Shown: piece after piece, positions 33,791 to 46,024 of the stretch | How the letters are laid out: every line of letters begins with the position of its first letter | Position numbering within the stretch: position 1 is the first letter of the stretch | From: Urophycis tenuis | Taxonomy: Eukaryota > Chordata > Actinopteri > Gadiformes > Phycidae | Direction of reading: 5' to 3' | Assembly: GCA_036785325.1 (NCBI GenBank) | Contig: JAXIVH010000031.1 | Coordinates: 857,283 to 921,282 of the forward strand | DNA: 64,000 nt | Program-made: the position numbers and the translations under genes | The notes under the pieces: model-generated | The model's database searches: none | The model's input: the letters and a program-made list of their open reading frames with translations, nothing else | Told to the model about the DNA's origin: nothing

Positions 33791-34691
33791 ATATGAATTT
33801 GACTAATATTATCATTGCTTCAATGATCAACCAACTTCGTGAGTCTGACAGCTTACTTAGCTGAGGAATACTACTCATACATGTTCTTGATTGCTTTCTA
33901 TGTTAACCCACATTGAACATCTCTGCCCAGAAGGTGAGCGCCATGGTGATGGCAGTTGTGGTGTCCTGGGTTGCCGTGGTAACCGTGTCTGCCTGACGCT
34001 GACCTATGGCCAGGAGGATGAGGATGTGTTCCACCAACACAGAGTGCACAAGTGGTGATGGATATATGCAATATCTGATTATCTGATCACTCATCACTGA
34101 ATGTATCACATATCCTTTAAAAAAAGTTGTATTGTACTACAACATAAAGTATCCCTGAGATAGATATGTGCGCAAACTAACCATCATTGCATTTTTATTC
34201 AAACATAGTAATATTCCAAATGAGCATTTCACTGAACAAGCTGTAAACACAGCAAATGTCTTTACAATACACACAAACAGTGTTTCTAAAGTATGTTCTG
34301 GTTTTTGAGTTTGGTATCAGAATTGCATGGTGGTACAATTCACCAGTATAAGCGAAATAGCATTTGAACATCTCTGGTTCAGACCATATGGGAGTAGCTG
34401 TTGTGGTATACAATCAATTCACCACAAGGCTAACATTCTCTGCAGACATTTTTGCTACAGCAGACAGTGAAGGGAGCGAACACCACCATACTGCTAACCT
34501 GTACCGTCAGCCTGCTCCTCTCTGATGGCCTACACGGGTTGCCGTAGCCTGCCATTCTTGGCCTGCTAAGATGCTAGGACTGGACTGGTAATCTTATATA
34601 TATTATAGGAACATGGTGGGAAACAATTCTGAAGGTAACCTGTGCAGCCTTGGTTCTTCTGATGGGGCCAATTGTCTTTGTATATTTATCT

Positions 34692-34757
<66 letters not shown>

Positions 34758-35393
34758 CTGCCTTGTGCAGGAGGCCCTGGTTCCAGAGGGAGTCTTGCCT
34801 GGAGACTGAGCTAGTGTGTACCTAGCAAGGTAGGACATTGTGTGTATCTCATCAATGTTAAGAATACGCTTCTGGAAGATGTGAGCAGCATTCTAGTGTA
34901 GCAACTCCACCCAGATTTGTTGTGCTTTGTATTTGTACTGTTCCTTTAATTATTCACAACCCAAATACTCCGAAATTCATATCAATATGCATAAGTGACT
35001 ATATCAGCAGAAATGTCAAGGGGTAAATGTAAAGAGCCAATCAGATTTTCCTAATCATTTAGTGTTGGTCAGTCGGTCATTGGTCAGTTAAGCATAAGCA
35101 TTTTTAACTATGATCTATTTGTATCTATCAGCTATGACGTCACTGGCACCCCCTCCCTGTCCAGCAGGTGGCGATGAAAGGCTCTTCAGCTCGCCTGCCC
35201 AGTCAACTGAGCAATGTGAGGTGGAACCTCCATCCAACCCCCCCACAGCAGACTCACTGGCTATGTCCAATGAAGTGTCGATGAATGAATGGATCAATGC
35301 AAGATATTTTCCCATCACTGTACATAGTTTCATACATAAAGACCAAATAAAAAATGGTGTTTTTAACAGTGATTTATTGTCTGATTTCATATG

Positions 35394-37218
35394 ACAAGTC
35401 TATCACAGGTGTGATCGTAGGGGCAAATGTGATGACGTTAATTCTGGGCACTGGCATAACGACACCCATGATCAATTCAGTGACACAACACCTGTTTTCA
35501 TCCCTACAATGACACCTGTGTGAAGGCCTACGCCTCCAGCTTGTCAGAGTATGCCACTGTTTCCTACCAGGAAGTCTGTAGATGAATGCCCTTATTTCAA
35601 GGGTCCCCGTGCTACATTTAAAGTAGCCTATTTGAGTGAGAGAAACAGATGGGGACAACCTAATTCGCTCTATTTCACATCGATATGTAAAAATACCCCA
35701 TCAAACCAATATTGTTGCCCAGCCAGCTCGGAACCATAACCCAAGAACAAGGCCAGTTGACAGTTTAGTCTCAGTTTCCCCAGTGGGGCTACAGGCCAGC
35801 TGCTGCCCCAACACCACCTCTGAATGGAACATCAGATAATGACTCATCACAATCAGAACAGCAATGATTTAAGCAAGAAAAAAAAAAGGCCTGAGGGGGA
35901 GAAAAACTAAGATTCACTTGCCTTGTCTATGTTTAAGACATGACCAGTGTTATGAGTAAAATGATCAATTGAAATTGGCATCTGTTTACATCTTGCCTGA
36001 GAGTTTGAGAAGTATATATATTCAAGACTATGAGAGGTATATGTTCATGCTTTCTAATCCACTGGTATGTTTAATACATAATACCTGTTACTGGGCATGA
36101 GCTCTTTAAGTGCATCCAGTCGTATGCTCACAAGATATGTGTGAACCCTTAACACTTGTAAAACCACATTCGGTTCTATTGTCTGTTCTCTCTTGAGGTA
36201 TACGCTTCACCATTCCAATGACCATACAGTATATGCCATTTGGCAAGTGACATTACTCGTCACCAGTATCTACCAATCACAAACAGCATCAGCTTCACCA
36301 GACGGGGCGCTTCTGGGTTTGTTTTGTTGGAGGTCAACATATACCTCCACTAAAATCTTTCTGACTTGTACTGAGGTGAGACATCAGAATGCACATGCAT
36401 ACATCCATACATACATACAATGCACATGGGCCAGAAAGAAGGTCACAATCCTGATTTCATCCCTAAGGCAGTTAATTCACAGAAGAAGTCCAGATTGCAA
36501 GGGACATTGCAAGGCAATAAAGACCATGTACCCTGTGTATCAGTAGTCAAATCACTCATTTCTGCATTAGAGAGGCCACATTTGATGCAGGTGTGTTACT
36601 GAGTAAAGGAAGTGTACAAGTATCCAAGTATATTCCATTCTATTGAAATAGAAAACAAAGGGTTTTTGAAGCATCAATTGAAGTGTTAAAACTGAGTTGT
36701 TCTCCTCTCTGACTTGTAAGGTGGAGCAGCATATCCAATATGTAAGGGCAATATGGTGTGCCATAGCAGTGTCTAGATATGGGTATGGCTCTGGCTGGCA
36801 CGTTGTATACTTCGGTATGGCTCCTGCAATATTGCCATTATTAATTATGTTTTTAATCAAATGAATGATGACATTAAAATGAAAGATGATTGAAATACTT
36901 AACTTTGTAAATTGTATGTCAAAAAGTAAATATCACCAGTTATGCTGTGAATAAAATATAGAAATGATTGGGACAATGCATTAGCCCAGCACTCCGTCTT
37001 GAACATTGGTTCATGTTTATGTTCTTAACATTACTTTTCTGTTCAAATACACTTATGGTGCTTGTGGCAAGATGTGTTTTGGTTGAAATTCTGAAGAGAG
37101 ACCCTGGACTGCTCCCATAGACGTCTGGTTGTTTCTCCCTCATCGCTCCTCCTCCGCTCCTCCTTGTGGTCTTTTATCCGAGGTCACGACCCCATCCTGA
37201 CCTCCCAGCTTGTTGCTC
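35394..37218. other. No gene recognised
   Basis: AT-rich intergenic sequence between the decayed membrane-protein gene and rab33b. It presumably includes the rab33b 3'UTR near 37000-37218. ORFs here are short and without family resemblance. Confidence 0.5.
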
Positions 37219-38141
37219 TCAGCAGCTGCTGCAGGCCCAGCCCCTGGCAGCGTCGCCCCCCCTGTCCAGGTGGACTGTCACAGCCCCGACCGCCGTGCCG
37301 GCCGGCTGGCTCAGCATCAAAGGTTTCTGGGATTTCAACTTGTGCGCCACCGTCATGAAAATGGCCTCCACGTGGTCGCTGCTCCCGCCCCCGCCCTGGG
37401 ACCCGGGGCTTTTGGCCGACGTTTCAAAGAGCGGCATGGAGTGGGAGTCGGCGAACTGCTGCGCCACGTCCGTGCCCACCTGGACCGACTCCTGGAGGTC
37501 ACACTTGTTGCCCACCAGGATGCGGGGTACCTCCGTGCCCAGGGAGTGCTGCTTACACTCCTCGATCCACGAGGGGAGGCCCCGGAAGCTGGCGGCGCTG
37601 GTGACATCGTACACAAAGACAACGGCGTGCACGTTGCGGTAGTAGTGCTGAACCATGGACTTCCTGAAACGCTCCTGACCAGCTGTGTCCCACAGCTGGA
37701 TCTGGGGATGGAGAAACGAGAGACAGACACAAAGGGAGAGAGCATGCTTACATGGTAAAGGTCTATCCATGTGCTTGTGATATGCCACAGGGGCCACTAA
37801 AATATAAAACACCCTGGAGCATGTTCACAGTTTTACTAATGATAACGTTAATCCCCATAAATGATACAAAGGGAAGTTAATAGGGCTGTAGGTCAGTGGT
37901 GGGCACCCCACACCTTGATTTTCTCGCCATCAATGTCGATGAGACGCTCCCTGAAATCCACCCCAATCGTTGCCTCGGTCTTCTCTGGAAACTTTCCGGC
38001 ACAGAACCGATAGGTGAGACATGTTTTTCCAACCCCAGAGTCCCCGATCACTATGATTTTGAAGATCCGTGTGCGGGGAGGAGGAAGGGTCGCGCTGGAC
38101 AGAGAGCTGGGGAATTCAGCTGACGACTCGACCCCAGCCAT
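37219..38141 (-). CDS. rab33b: Small GTPase Rab33B
   Basis: A Golgi and phagophore Rab that controls retrograde Golgi traffic and recruits Atg16L1 in autophagy. Two exons: 37914-38141 (76 codons) and 37219-37701 (160 codons plus TGA), giving 236 aa. G-motifs: P-loop GDSGVGKT (residues 33-40), switch I TEATIGVDF, WDTAGQERF, NKCDL and ETSAK. The sequence LPSWIEECKQH is specific to Rab33B rather than Rab33A, and the neighbours setd7 and naa15 agree. Between the ETSAK motif and DHVEAIF there is a Gly/Ser-rich insert (SPGSQGGGGSS) longer than I recall in mammals. The C-terminus is CSSC, where the mammalian protein ends in CWC; it should still be a geranylgeranylation site. The ATG at 38141 is preferred because it gives the usual short N-terminus; an in-frame ATG at 38207 would add 22 residues. 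Confidence 0.96.
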
Positions 38142-38560
38142 ATCTACTCGGTACACACTGCTTGTCAATGATAAATGCCCTTGCCGCCTAGATCGAGCAA
38201 ATAACACTTACGACCTAACCGGAAAACGTCAAATACGGATGCGTAGATGCATAACAGTTAAAGCTTCTGCTGTTGGGAATCATTGGTCCGAAACGATGCA
38301 ACGCCTGATAACAACGTGGACCAATATGTTTCCAGATCACTACTTACGCTCGCACTTATTGCAAATTGTAATTACATGACGATCGTCAACCCAAAGCAGC
38401 TCTTTATCCCTCCGCAGCTTCAACACCGGTCAACAAACACACCTTATACTCCGATTGAAGCCACGTAATGCGTTATAGCAACGTGGGGATATCGCGAGAC
38501 CAAAGCCCTCACTACGACCAGCGATCCTCAACGTCAATGTTACGCAAAGGACGTAGTTAG
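38142..38560 (-). promoter_or_regulatory. rab33b 5' flank
   Basis: Relatively GC-rich interval upstream of the rab33b start, with several CpG-containing blocks (e.g. ATATCGCGAGAC near 38490, which contains the TCGCGAGA core found in many housekeeping promoters). No TATA box is obvious. Confidence 0.4.
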
Positions 38561-38759
38561 GAATAGAGATTTACATTTTTAACGTACACTGCATTCAGCC
38601 TACCATTGTAGTGTTTACTAGTATTTGCAATACTCACACAATTATCATAATATGTGAGTAGAAAACTAACGTCAGCCCTAAGTCATTCATGCAAACATTA
38701 CAAAATGTGAGAACTAAAAATAATACTAATTGTCTGACCTAATCTCTTTGAAAGAAAAA

Positions 38760-39805
38760 GGGACAGTCCTGCAACAATCCCCCAAGACACCTCCCAACAG
38801 CTCCAGTGTATCACCTCCACCTCCCCCACCTCAGTGGGGGCCTGGGCACCTCCACCAATGCCCAACTTAAAGGTCCCCCCCTCGACCCCCCCACCCACCT
38901 CGGTGACGACTCTTTCCATCCATGAGAGGGACGTCAACAAACTCTTCAGGAGACAGAACCCCCGGAAAGCTGCTGGACCGGATTCTGTCTCCCCATCCAC
39001 CTTGAAGCACTGTGCTGATCAGCTGTCTCCAGTGTTCACAGACATTTTCAACACCTCACTGGAGACATGTCACGTGCCAGCCTGCTTCAAGACCTCTTGC
39101 ATCATTCCTGTCCCCAAGAAGCCAAGGACCACAGGACTTAACGACTTCAGACCCGTCGCCCTGACCTCTGTGGTTATGAAGTCCTTTGAGCGCCTTGTGC
39201 TCTTACACCTGAAAATCATCACCGACCCCCTCCTGGACCCCCTGCAGTTTGCCTACAGAGCCAACAGGTCTGTAGACGATGCAGTCAACCTGGCCCTCCA
39301 CTTCATCCTCCAGCACCTGGACTCCGCAGGAACCTACGCCAGGATCCTGTTTGTGGATTTCAGCTCTGCTTTCAATACCATCATCCCGGCTCTGCTTCAG
39401 GAGAAGCTCTCCCAGCTTAGTGTGCCTGACTCCACCTGCAGGTGGATTACAGACTTCCTGTCTGACAGGAAGCAGCATGTGAAGCTGGGAAAACGCATCT
39501 CCGACTCACAGACCATCAGCACCGGTTCCCCCCAGGGCTGTGTTCTTCCCGTCTGCCACTAGCCTTGTCAACAAGGCCCGGAGCCCCCCCTGACACTGAC
39601 TCTCTTCCTCCCCCCACACAGACCTACATGCTACATTAACATGGAATTTTCAGATTGTCTGCGTTACATTAACGCACAGTGTGTACAGTGTACTTACTTA
39701 TATTTTTAATACTGTTTTTTCTCTTGCACCAATTGCACCAAGTCAAATTCCTTTTAGGTGCAAACCTACTTGGCAATAAACTTGTTTCTGATTCTGATTT
39801 TCTAT
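38760..39805 (+). mobile_element. Non-LTR retrotransposon (LINE) with internally deleted reverse transcriptase
   Basis: An ORF at 38834-39559 covers the N-terminal half of a LINE reverse transcriptase: RKAAGPDSVSPSTLKHC, FKTSCIIPVPKKP, NDFRPVALTSVVMKSFERLV, the first catalytic motif FVDFSSAFNTI, and GSPQGCVL. It stops before the YADD box. From about 39570 the sequence is a typical 3' end, TTGGCAATAAACTTGTTTCT with (GATTCT)n. The second half of the RT is therefore deleted. The clade looks L2/CR1/Jockey-like, undecided. Confidence 0.8.
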
Positions 39806-39953
39806 TGGACTATACTAACGTGTCCTACAGGTGAAGTATTGGTGAATTCAATGAATATTGTAAGATGTACTTTAAACTCAAATGCTAAACAAACGTTTGC
39901 TGTTTAAACAGTGACAGACGTCCCGTTACCAAAGTCCAAGTTTATTACACAGG

Positions 39954-40078
39954 ATGGCTGTCGACATGTCAGTAAGTACTGCTCACTCTCTCTCATGCGA
40001 CACTTTTTATTCTTTATCTAAGCATATAAATAATAAGCATATAAATTCTAAGCATATAAATTCTTCTTCTTCTTCTTC

Positions 40079-40128
<50 letters not shown>

Positions 40129-43100
40129 GTTATTGTTATTATTATAACCAAGATCAAGATGTCATCATACCTACTGTCTGTTAACTATATGGCCTACACA
40201 TAACAAATATACATATTATTCATACAATGTATCATGACTGAATCCAATATGAACTTATTGGATAACGTATGTCTAATCTAGATACAGGTTCCAGTAGGAC
40301 TGGAGCTGTCTTCCTCTCCCCGAGGCCTTGAGGAAGAGTATGGAACCCTCTTTACATCTGCATCCTTGCTCTTCCTCCATCAGCTGGTGTCCGAGTTTGA
40401 CAATGAGGTGGATCAGGTTAGGACCAATTGATATTATTATTATTTATATAATAAGGCTATTGTCTCAATTTCGTTAAGGGTTTGAGTGATTTGATTGATC
40501 TGAGCTCTGATTCAGATTTTGGATCATGTCTATGGTCTATCTCTCACTAATTCATAGATAGTCCAAGTTAGGGCAGGTGTGGTTGCTGTTGTAAGGACTC
40601 TGTAAGGACTCTGTAAGGACTCTGTAAGGACTCTGTAAGGACTCTGTAAGGACTCTGTAAGGACTCTGTAAGGGCTCGTTGCACAGCAGAAGGTTGGTGG
40701 ATGACATGTTGACCAGGTGGATCGACAGCCACTATTGCAGCTGTGGCTTTAGCAGAAGCAGACTGGGGGTTGTGTTATCGTGTTCCTTTGGTACACTGTT
40801 TAACGGTCCTGCATGAGTCCAAAAGCAAAGGCAAAGATGATGGATTGAAATGTAAGGCATTTTTGTTGTTCCATTCCATTTTGTTTCTGGATTGCCAAGG
40901 GAAGGTGGCCAAATCAAGCTCTATATATTCTTCACTGCCATTGCTGCTCCAGACATTCTTTAGAGCAGAATGGCACATGTTGGTGGGTAAGGCCTTGTCA
41001 CCAGGGGGATGGCTGTAGGTTAAGCCTGATTCAGACCAGAGCAGCCATGAGCTTTGATAGATCACACCTCATTTATTAGAGAAGTATAAGTAGTGTTTGA
41101 ATTTGTTCTGTAGATGTGAACTTTTTTGCACCATAAACAGCTATCAAGGACACTCGTATGCATACAGGTTCTCACTCGTCACCGACCTGACTTAAGAGCT
41201 CGTATTTAATCTAATTTATTGTTTATTGTGTATTGACTTTAGCCAGGCTCTTACTGCACATCTATCCCCTGTACTGCTGGTCACTGTGAATTTCTCCTAA
41301 GGGGGATTAATAAAGGAATATCTTATCTTATCTTATCTTAACATGTGCTCACCACTCCTGCACCTCTGGATGCATGTGTTCAGGTGCTGCGGCTGAGGGT
41401 GTCCAGGAAGGTCCACCTGGACACCTCAGGGGACCTGCCTGCCTTCCCTCAGGCTACCAGACACATCCGGGAGGACGGGCGCTGGAAGGTGCTGCCGGTG
41501 CCCCAGCGGCTGCAGAGGAGACATGTGGACGTGGGGGACATGGCGCCCTGCGACACGCAGCGGCTCCTCCGCGCTCTGCGCTCTCCTGCACAGGGCCTGC
41601 AGGTGAGGCGAGGAGGACAGGGAGGATCTTTACATTCAGAACACAACTTCACACACAAGATCTTGTAAATGTATCAACCATGTAAAATTTGACTTAGTTT
41701 TACAAAAACCTTTTCAATGTATCTCTTGTTCTGAACATCCTATTTTCTTTGCTTTGTGGCAGATTGACTTTGATGATGGAAACTGCCCAACATTTTACAA
41801 CCAAATCAAAGGCATTAGTAATGTATGCAAAGTGGTTCACAACCAATTCCCCAGTAAGTTTATATTGCAGTGAGTCAATGTTATGCCATCACAGTCCGAT
41901 TCCACGCTAGTATGAGAACATTCCCGTCAGAACATGATGAAGAAGCAGGATGATAGCATGTGGTACATTTGAATGGGTGACCTTCATAACCCTGCTCATG
42001 TCTCTATTGTGCAGATGTTCCAGCCATCTCCCAGGCCCCAGTGCTCATGCTTCGGCCCCGTGCGTGGAACATGGTGGAGCACAACATGCTGGTAGTGTGG
42101 TGGAAGTCTTTCACTGTTGAATTATCAAGTGTTACATCAGATGTTACTCTTAGTATTGCGTCATCTAGACTGAACTGCACACATCTTGGGTCAAATAACT
42201 AAAGATGTTTAAAAAAACAGCAACTATTAAGTGTAGTTCCAGTTCAGGTCCTAATCACCATGGCATCTGAGACATCAATACAGTTTTGTTTTTTTTCTAT
42301 TTTTTGTATGTTTTGTGTTTGCCAACACTTTTAATACAAAAAAAAGCTTGAAAGTCTTTTTGTTATATATCCTTGAACAGCTGATCATCATGGGCTCTTT
42401 GTCTCCAGGTTAGTGGAAGAGAGGTGCCTGGTCCGCTGTTTGATTTTGGACTGCTGATGTTTCACTGTGGAAAGGCCCTTTATGAGAGCAAGAGTGGACC
42501 CTTCTTCTACCTGTCTAAAGTAAAACACACACTACTACTTCTACTGTTTCATTATAGGTTGGTTTGTTTGTTTGTTTAGGTTTGTTTTAGGAGGTTCATT
42601 GGTATTGACTCTTCTCTATTGAATTGCTTTTACATTTGCCATCCATCTTCCATCACCAGTGCAGGTCCTCTACCTTTCCACATTTGTTTTTCAGGTAGAA
42701 AGTTTCATGGAAGCCAGATTATGGAATAACATATTCATTTGGGCACAACATCAGGTTTGTATCCATTTCATAATAGATAGTTTGAACTAATCCCACTATG
42801 GAACATGCAAACATCTTTAGTATTTGTGAATTCACATATGGTTGGGCACTATCATTTTTGTTTTACTGTTGCTACAAATCAGTTCCTTCAGGTAACTGCT
42901 AGTCTATTACCATTGGTGTACAGCACAGACCGGAATCTGTGAATATAATATACATAATATACATTAGCACAGTACAATGTACAATGTACAATGTAGTCCT
43001 CACATTATTCTTTGGTCCTAGCCATATTCTGTGTTTATTGCTATGCAACATGTTTTATAGCTAGGGATTCCCCGTGGAAGCATCAAGGCCACTGTGCTCA

Positions 43101-43308
43101 TTGAGAATGTTCTCGCGACGTTTGAAATGGACGAAATTCTCTATGAGCTCCGGGAGCACTCGGCTGGACTCAACTGCGGCATCTGGGACTATTCAGCCTC
43201 ATTCGTCAATAAGTTTGGTGAGTGTATTGTGTGCGTTTGTCTGTCATTGAAACAGGGCCAACAAAACATGTTCATAGGCGATACAAAGCAGGTGTTAATA
43301 ATCTAATC

Positions 43309-43369
<61 letters not shown>

Positions 43370-46024
43370 TATAATAAACATCTGTTTAGATCTCTTATTT
43401 GCATTTAGAAGCACTTATGCTTTAGTTTTTTGTTGAGTTGCACATTTGTTGTTTGGTTGTAAAGAATAAGAAGAAGAGTCTAAAGTCCCAACAATGCCTA
43501 CATGGACTTGGTTCTGGTTGTGTCTCTGTCCAACAGGACACAGAGAAGCCTTCCTCCTCCCCGACCGCAGTAAGTACGTCAACATGGAGAAGCGCTTCCT
43601 GCGCAGCTACATGGACCTCCTGGTGCAGACGTGTCACCGGCGCGGGGCGCTGGCCACGGGGGGCATGGCCGCCCCGCTGCTCCCACCTGACCCCAACAGC
43701 TCCGCGCATCACACGGTGCTAGCTAATGTCTCAAGGTTAGCCGGCATTGATATGATGGTTTCTATGGTTACTATGGGGTGAGAGTTCTGCGATTGGAGCT
43801 CCATTTGCATGGAACATGATTCGTATTACTTGTAGAATGGATGATCTACACATTCAACCTTCAGCCCAGTGTGGCCTCATGTCAATTAATCAGTGATGTT
43901 TTGGGGCGTATCTAGGCAATAATACAACAACGGGGAATATGAGTAATACTTGCATTCAATAGACACATTTAGTTCATCATCGCAATTACTTAATTAGATA
44001 CAGATGGCTCAGACAACTCAAGAAGTGCTTAAAAGTGAATAACCAGCAATCCAAAAAGACAGCCAAATAAAATTCAAGCAAGTCAGCAAGTTCATAATCC
44101 TCCGAGGTCCCTTGATGTTCTTACCACTCCTATCCCTTAGATTGAAACTGCTGGAGATCAAGGCTGGCGTGGATGGTTTCATGGTGTACGACCTGAAGCT
44201 GATAGAACCGATGCAAAAGGTGAGCTTTGGGTTGTTTCTGATCAGCTCTTGTCTGCCAGTTGCTATAGCCAGTTGTAATACTAACTCCATGGCCTCTTCC
44301 CCTCTCCAACTAGCTGTTCCAGCAGCACACTGCAGGAGACAACCAGCTTCACAGAGTCAGGGATGACATCACGGTGACACCTGAAGACCTGCTGTCCATG
44401 CCCGCGGTGGGTTAGAGTTCAGCTCTGGAGATCAATCATTAAGTGGTCAAGAATGTTTGTGACTTGTGCATTTATGTTCTGGTTTTGCCTGCATGTTAGG
44501 AAATTAATAACATGACATGTAATACACTGGGCTTTAGCTAAAATGTGTATCTGATCTAGCGTCTATATACTGGGTTACTTTGCATGTCCTTAACACACAA
44601 GGGTGTAAAATCTAAACCACTCTATAGTAGAACCCCATCTTTTGACACTTGACACCTTATGCTATGAAGATACTGTTTGAAACCAAACAATCCATTTGTT
44701 TAAGTTTTTATCAACAGTGAGACCTGGGCAAGAAATTAAATGCAGACTTCAGATACATTGTTGTTACACATAACAATTATGAATGAATTGTGAATTGTGA
44801 ATTGTTGGCTTATTATTATGATCACAATAAGCCTTAAGCACACTGCATGGGTTTAGGTGATGTATTTATTTTCTCCCCAACAGGGTGGCGTAACCCTTTA
44901 TGGCTTAAAGCATAATATTGGTGTTGGCATCCTATTCATCCATGCTTGGCTGTCAGGTAAGCATTTCCTTCTACGGCAACGTGATCCAGGTGGCCAATGA
45001 TAAGATGACCAGCTGAAAACATCTCTGCCTTCTTCTCCAGGTAATGGACATTTCTTCTACAGAGGCCAGGTGGAAGACTCTGCCACTGCAGAAATCTCCA
45101 GATCACAGGTCGGCCAAACATTGCCCCCCCCCCCCCCCCCCCCCCAATCTGATTTATGCTTAATGATCTTTCATAACCGTATATTTGTAAGCATGACAGG
45201 TAGAATACGCTCAGCTCAACCCATGTTTAGCCACACTTTGTAACCGAAAGGAAATACTATTGCCTTGTATTGAATGGACTGAAGACTGTCATTATTGTTA
45301 GATGGATTGATGATTAGCATTGAAAATATTAAATACCTTTTCTGATCTAATTTGTAACATTTGGCCTCCTTATCAATGGTCAACCGCACCATTTCTTTAG
45401 CTTTCATGGTCTGCATATTGCTAGGGTGGGTTTGAAGCCCTTATTGAGTTGTGTGTTGTGGTAGGTGTGGCAGTGGATCCGCCACCAGGCACAGCTGGAG
45501 GACAACCAGAGGGTGGTGACCCGGGCCATGGTGGTCCAGCTCACCCAGGAGGTCATGAAGGAGCTGAAGGAGGTCACCGCCTGTCAAACCCTCAGGTAGC
45601 ACAGCAGCACCTTCAAACCATGCTATAGTGCTCACATGTCACCCAGGCCAATAAGAAAAGCAGCTTGGCTTGGTTGTAGGAAGTGAGTTAAAGTGTAGGA
45701 TCATAAGAAGGGCGATCATCAGTCACACAGTTGAAGCAAGATATCTCTGATTGGATTTAGAAATATTTCCTGAATTCAGTTAAAAAACCCCGACATCCTT
45801 GGCTGTAGTTGGTGCTCCAAATCATTCCTAGTGTTGATTTTGCTCTCATATGCTTTAGGGCTGAAGAAAGGTTGCAGACTGCAGCAGAGATGTTCCTAGA
45901 GGTGGTTCTCAAACGGGATTTCCCAGAGTTCCTCACCACTTACTTGAACCTAGAGCATACGTTTGTCAGCTCCCAGGCCCAGCCTGAGAGCGAGGCCAGG
46001 GGGACACTCATGTCAAAACTCTGA
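39954..46024 (+). CDS. Malate synthase (glyoxylate cycle), peroxisomal
   Basis: Condenses glyoxylate and acetyl-CoA to malate, the second enzyme of the glyoxylate shunt. Fifteen exons with consistent phase: 39954-39971, 40282-40416, 41384-41602, 41763-41853, 42015-42091, 42409-42519, 42695-42754, 43061-43217, 43537-43735, 44141-44219, 44314-44406, 44884-44956, 45041-45108, 45465-45595, 45859-46024 (TGA); 558 aa. Family motifs: LMLRPRAWNMVE (about 165), IPRGSIKATVLIE, FEMDEILYELREH, the signature REHSAGLNCGIWDY (about 268), TCHRRGALATGGMAAP, and YRGQVEDSATAEISRS with the catalytic-base Asp (about 450), then QWIRHQ. The protein ends SKL, a canonical PTS1. The usual IF after WDY in the family signature is SA here, and the region AGVDGFMVYDL replaces the bacterial DGTWVAHPGL. 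No stop or shift is seen. AATAAA at 46160. Confidence 0.93.
40063..40147. repeat. (TTC)n(TTA)n microsatellite
   Basis: Compound trinucleotide repeat in malate synthase intron 1. Confidence 0.95.
40592..40675. repeat. Tandem 11-bp repeat, about 7-8 copies
   Basis: Perfect copies of GTAAGGACTCT in malate synthase intron 2. Confidence 0.95.
41275..41341. repeat. LINE-like 3' tail with (TATCT)n
   Basis: GGGGGATTAATAAAGGAATA followed by TCTTATCTTATC repeats, the kind of end left by 5'-truncated fish LINE elements. Confidence 0.55.
43306..43371. repeat. (TAA)n microsatellite
   Basis: About 20 TAA/AAT units in the malate synthase intron after the exon ending at 43217. Confidence 0.95.

Larger units (their letters stand above)
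32022..35393 (+). pseudogene. Decayed gene for a four-helix membrane protein (family not identified)
   Basis: Exon-like blocks in one orientation with splice signals: the block split by the element (32022-32031 plus 32725-32860), 33031-33090, 33931-34051, 34446-34587, 34771 onward, and a possible last exon within 35110-35393. They spell VVVLGILQIACAGLC (helix 1), TRAPIWGGMV, PGTFALCASQRKHPVLV (helix 2), VSAMVMAVVVSWVAVV (helix 3), LTLTYGQEDED, then TVKGANTTILLTC and LMAYTGCRSLPF (helix 4). The layout recalls MS4A-like tetraspan proteins, but I do not recognise the gene. Lesions: a transposon within 10 bp of an acceptor, a one-base shift between VTVSA and LTLTYG, another before LMAYTG, and a TAA where the LAC..DARTGL frame should read through. 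Upstream exons were not found. Confidence 0.6.
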
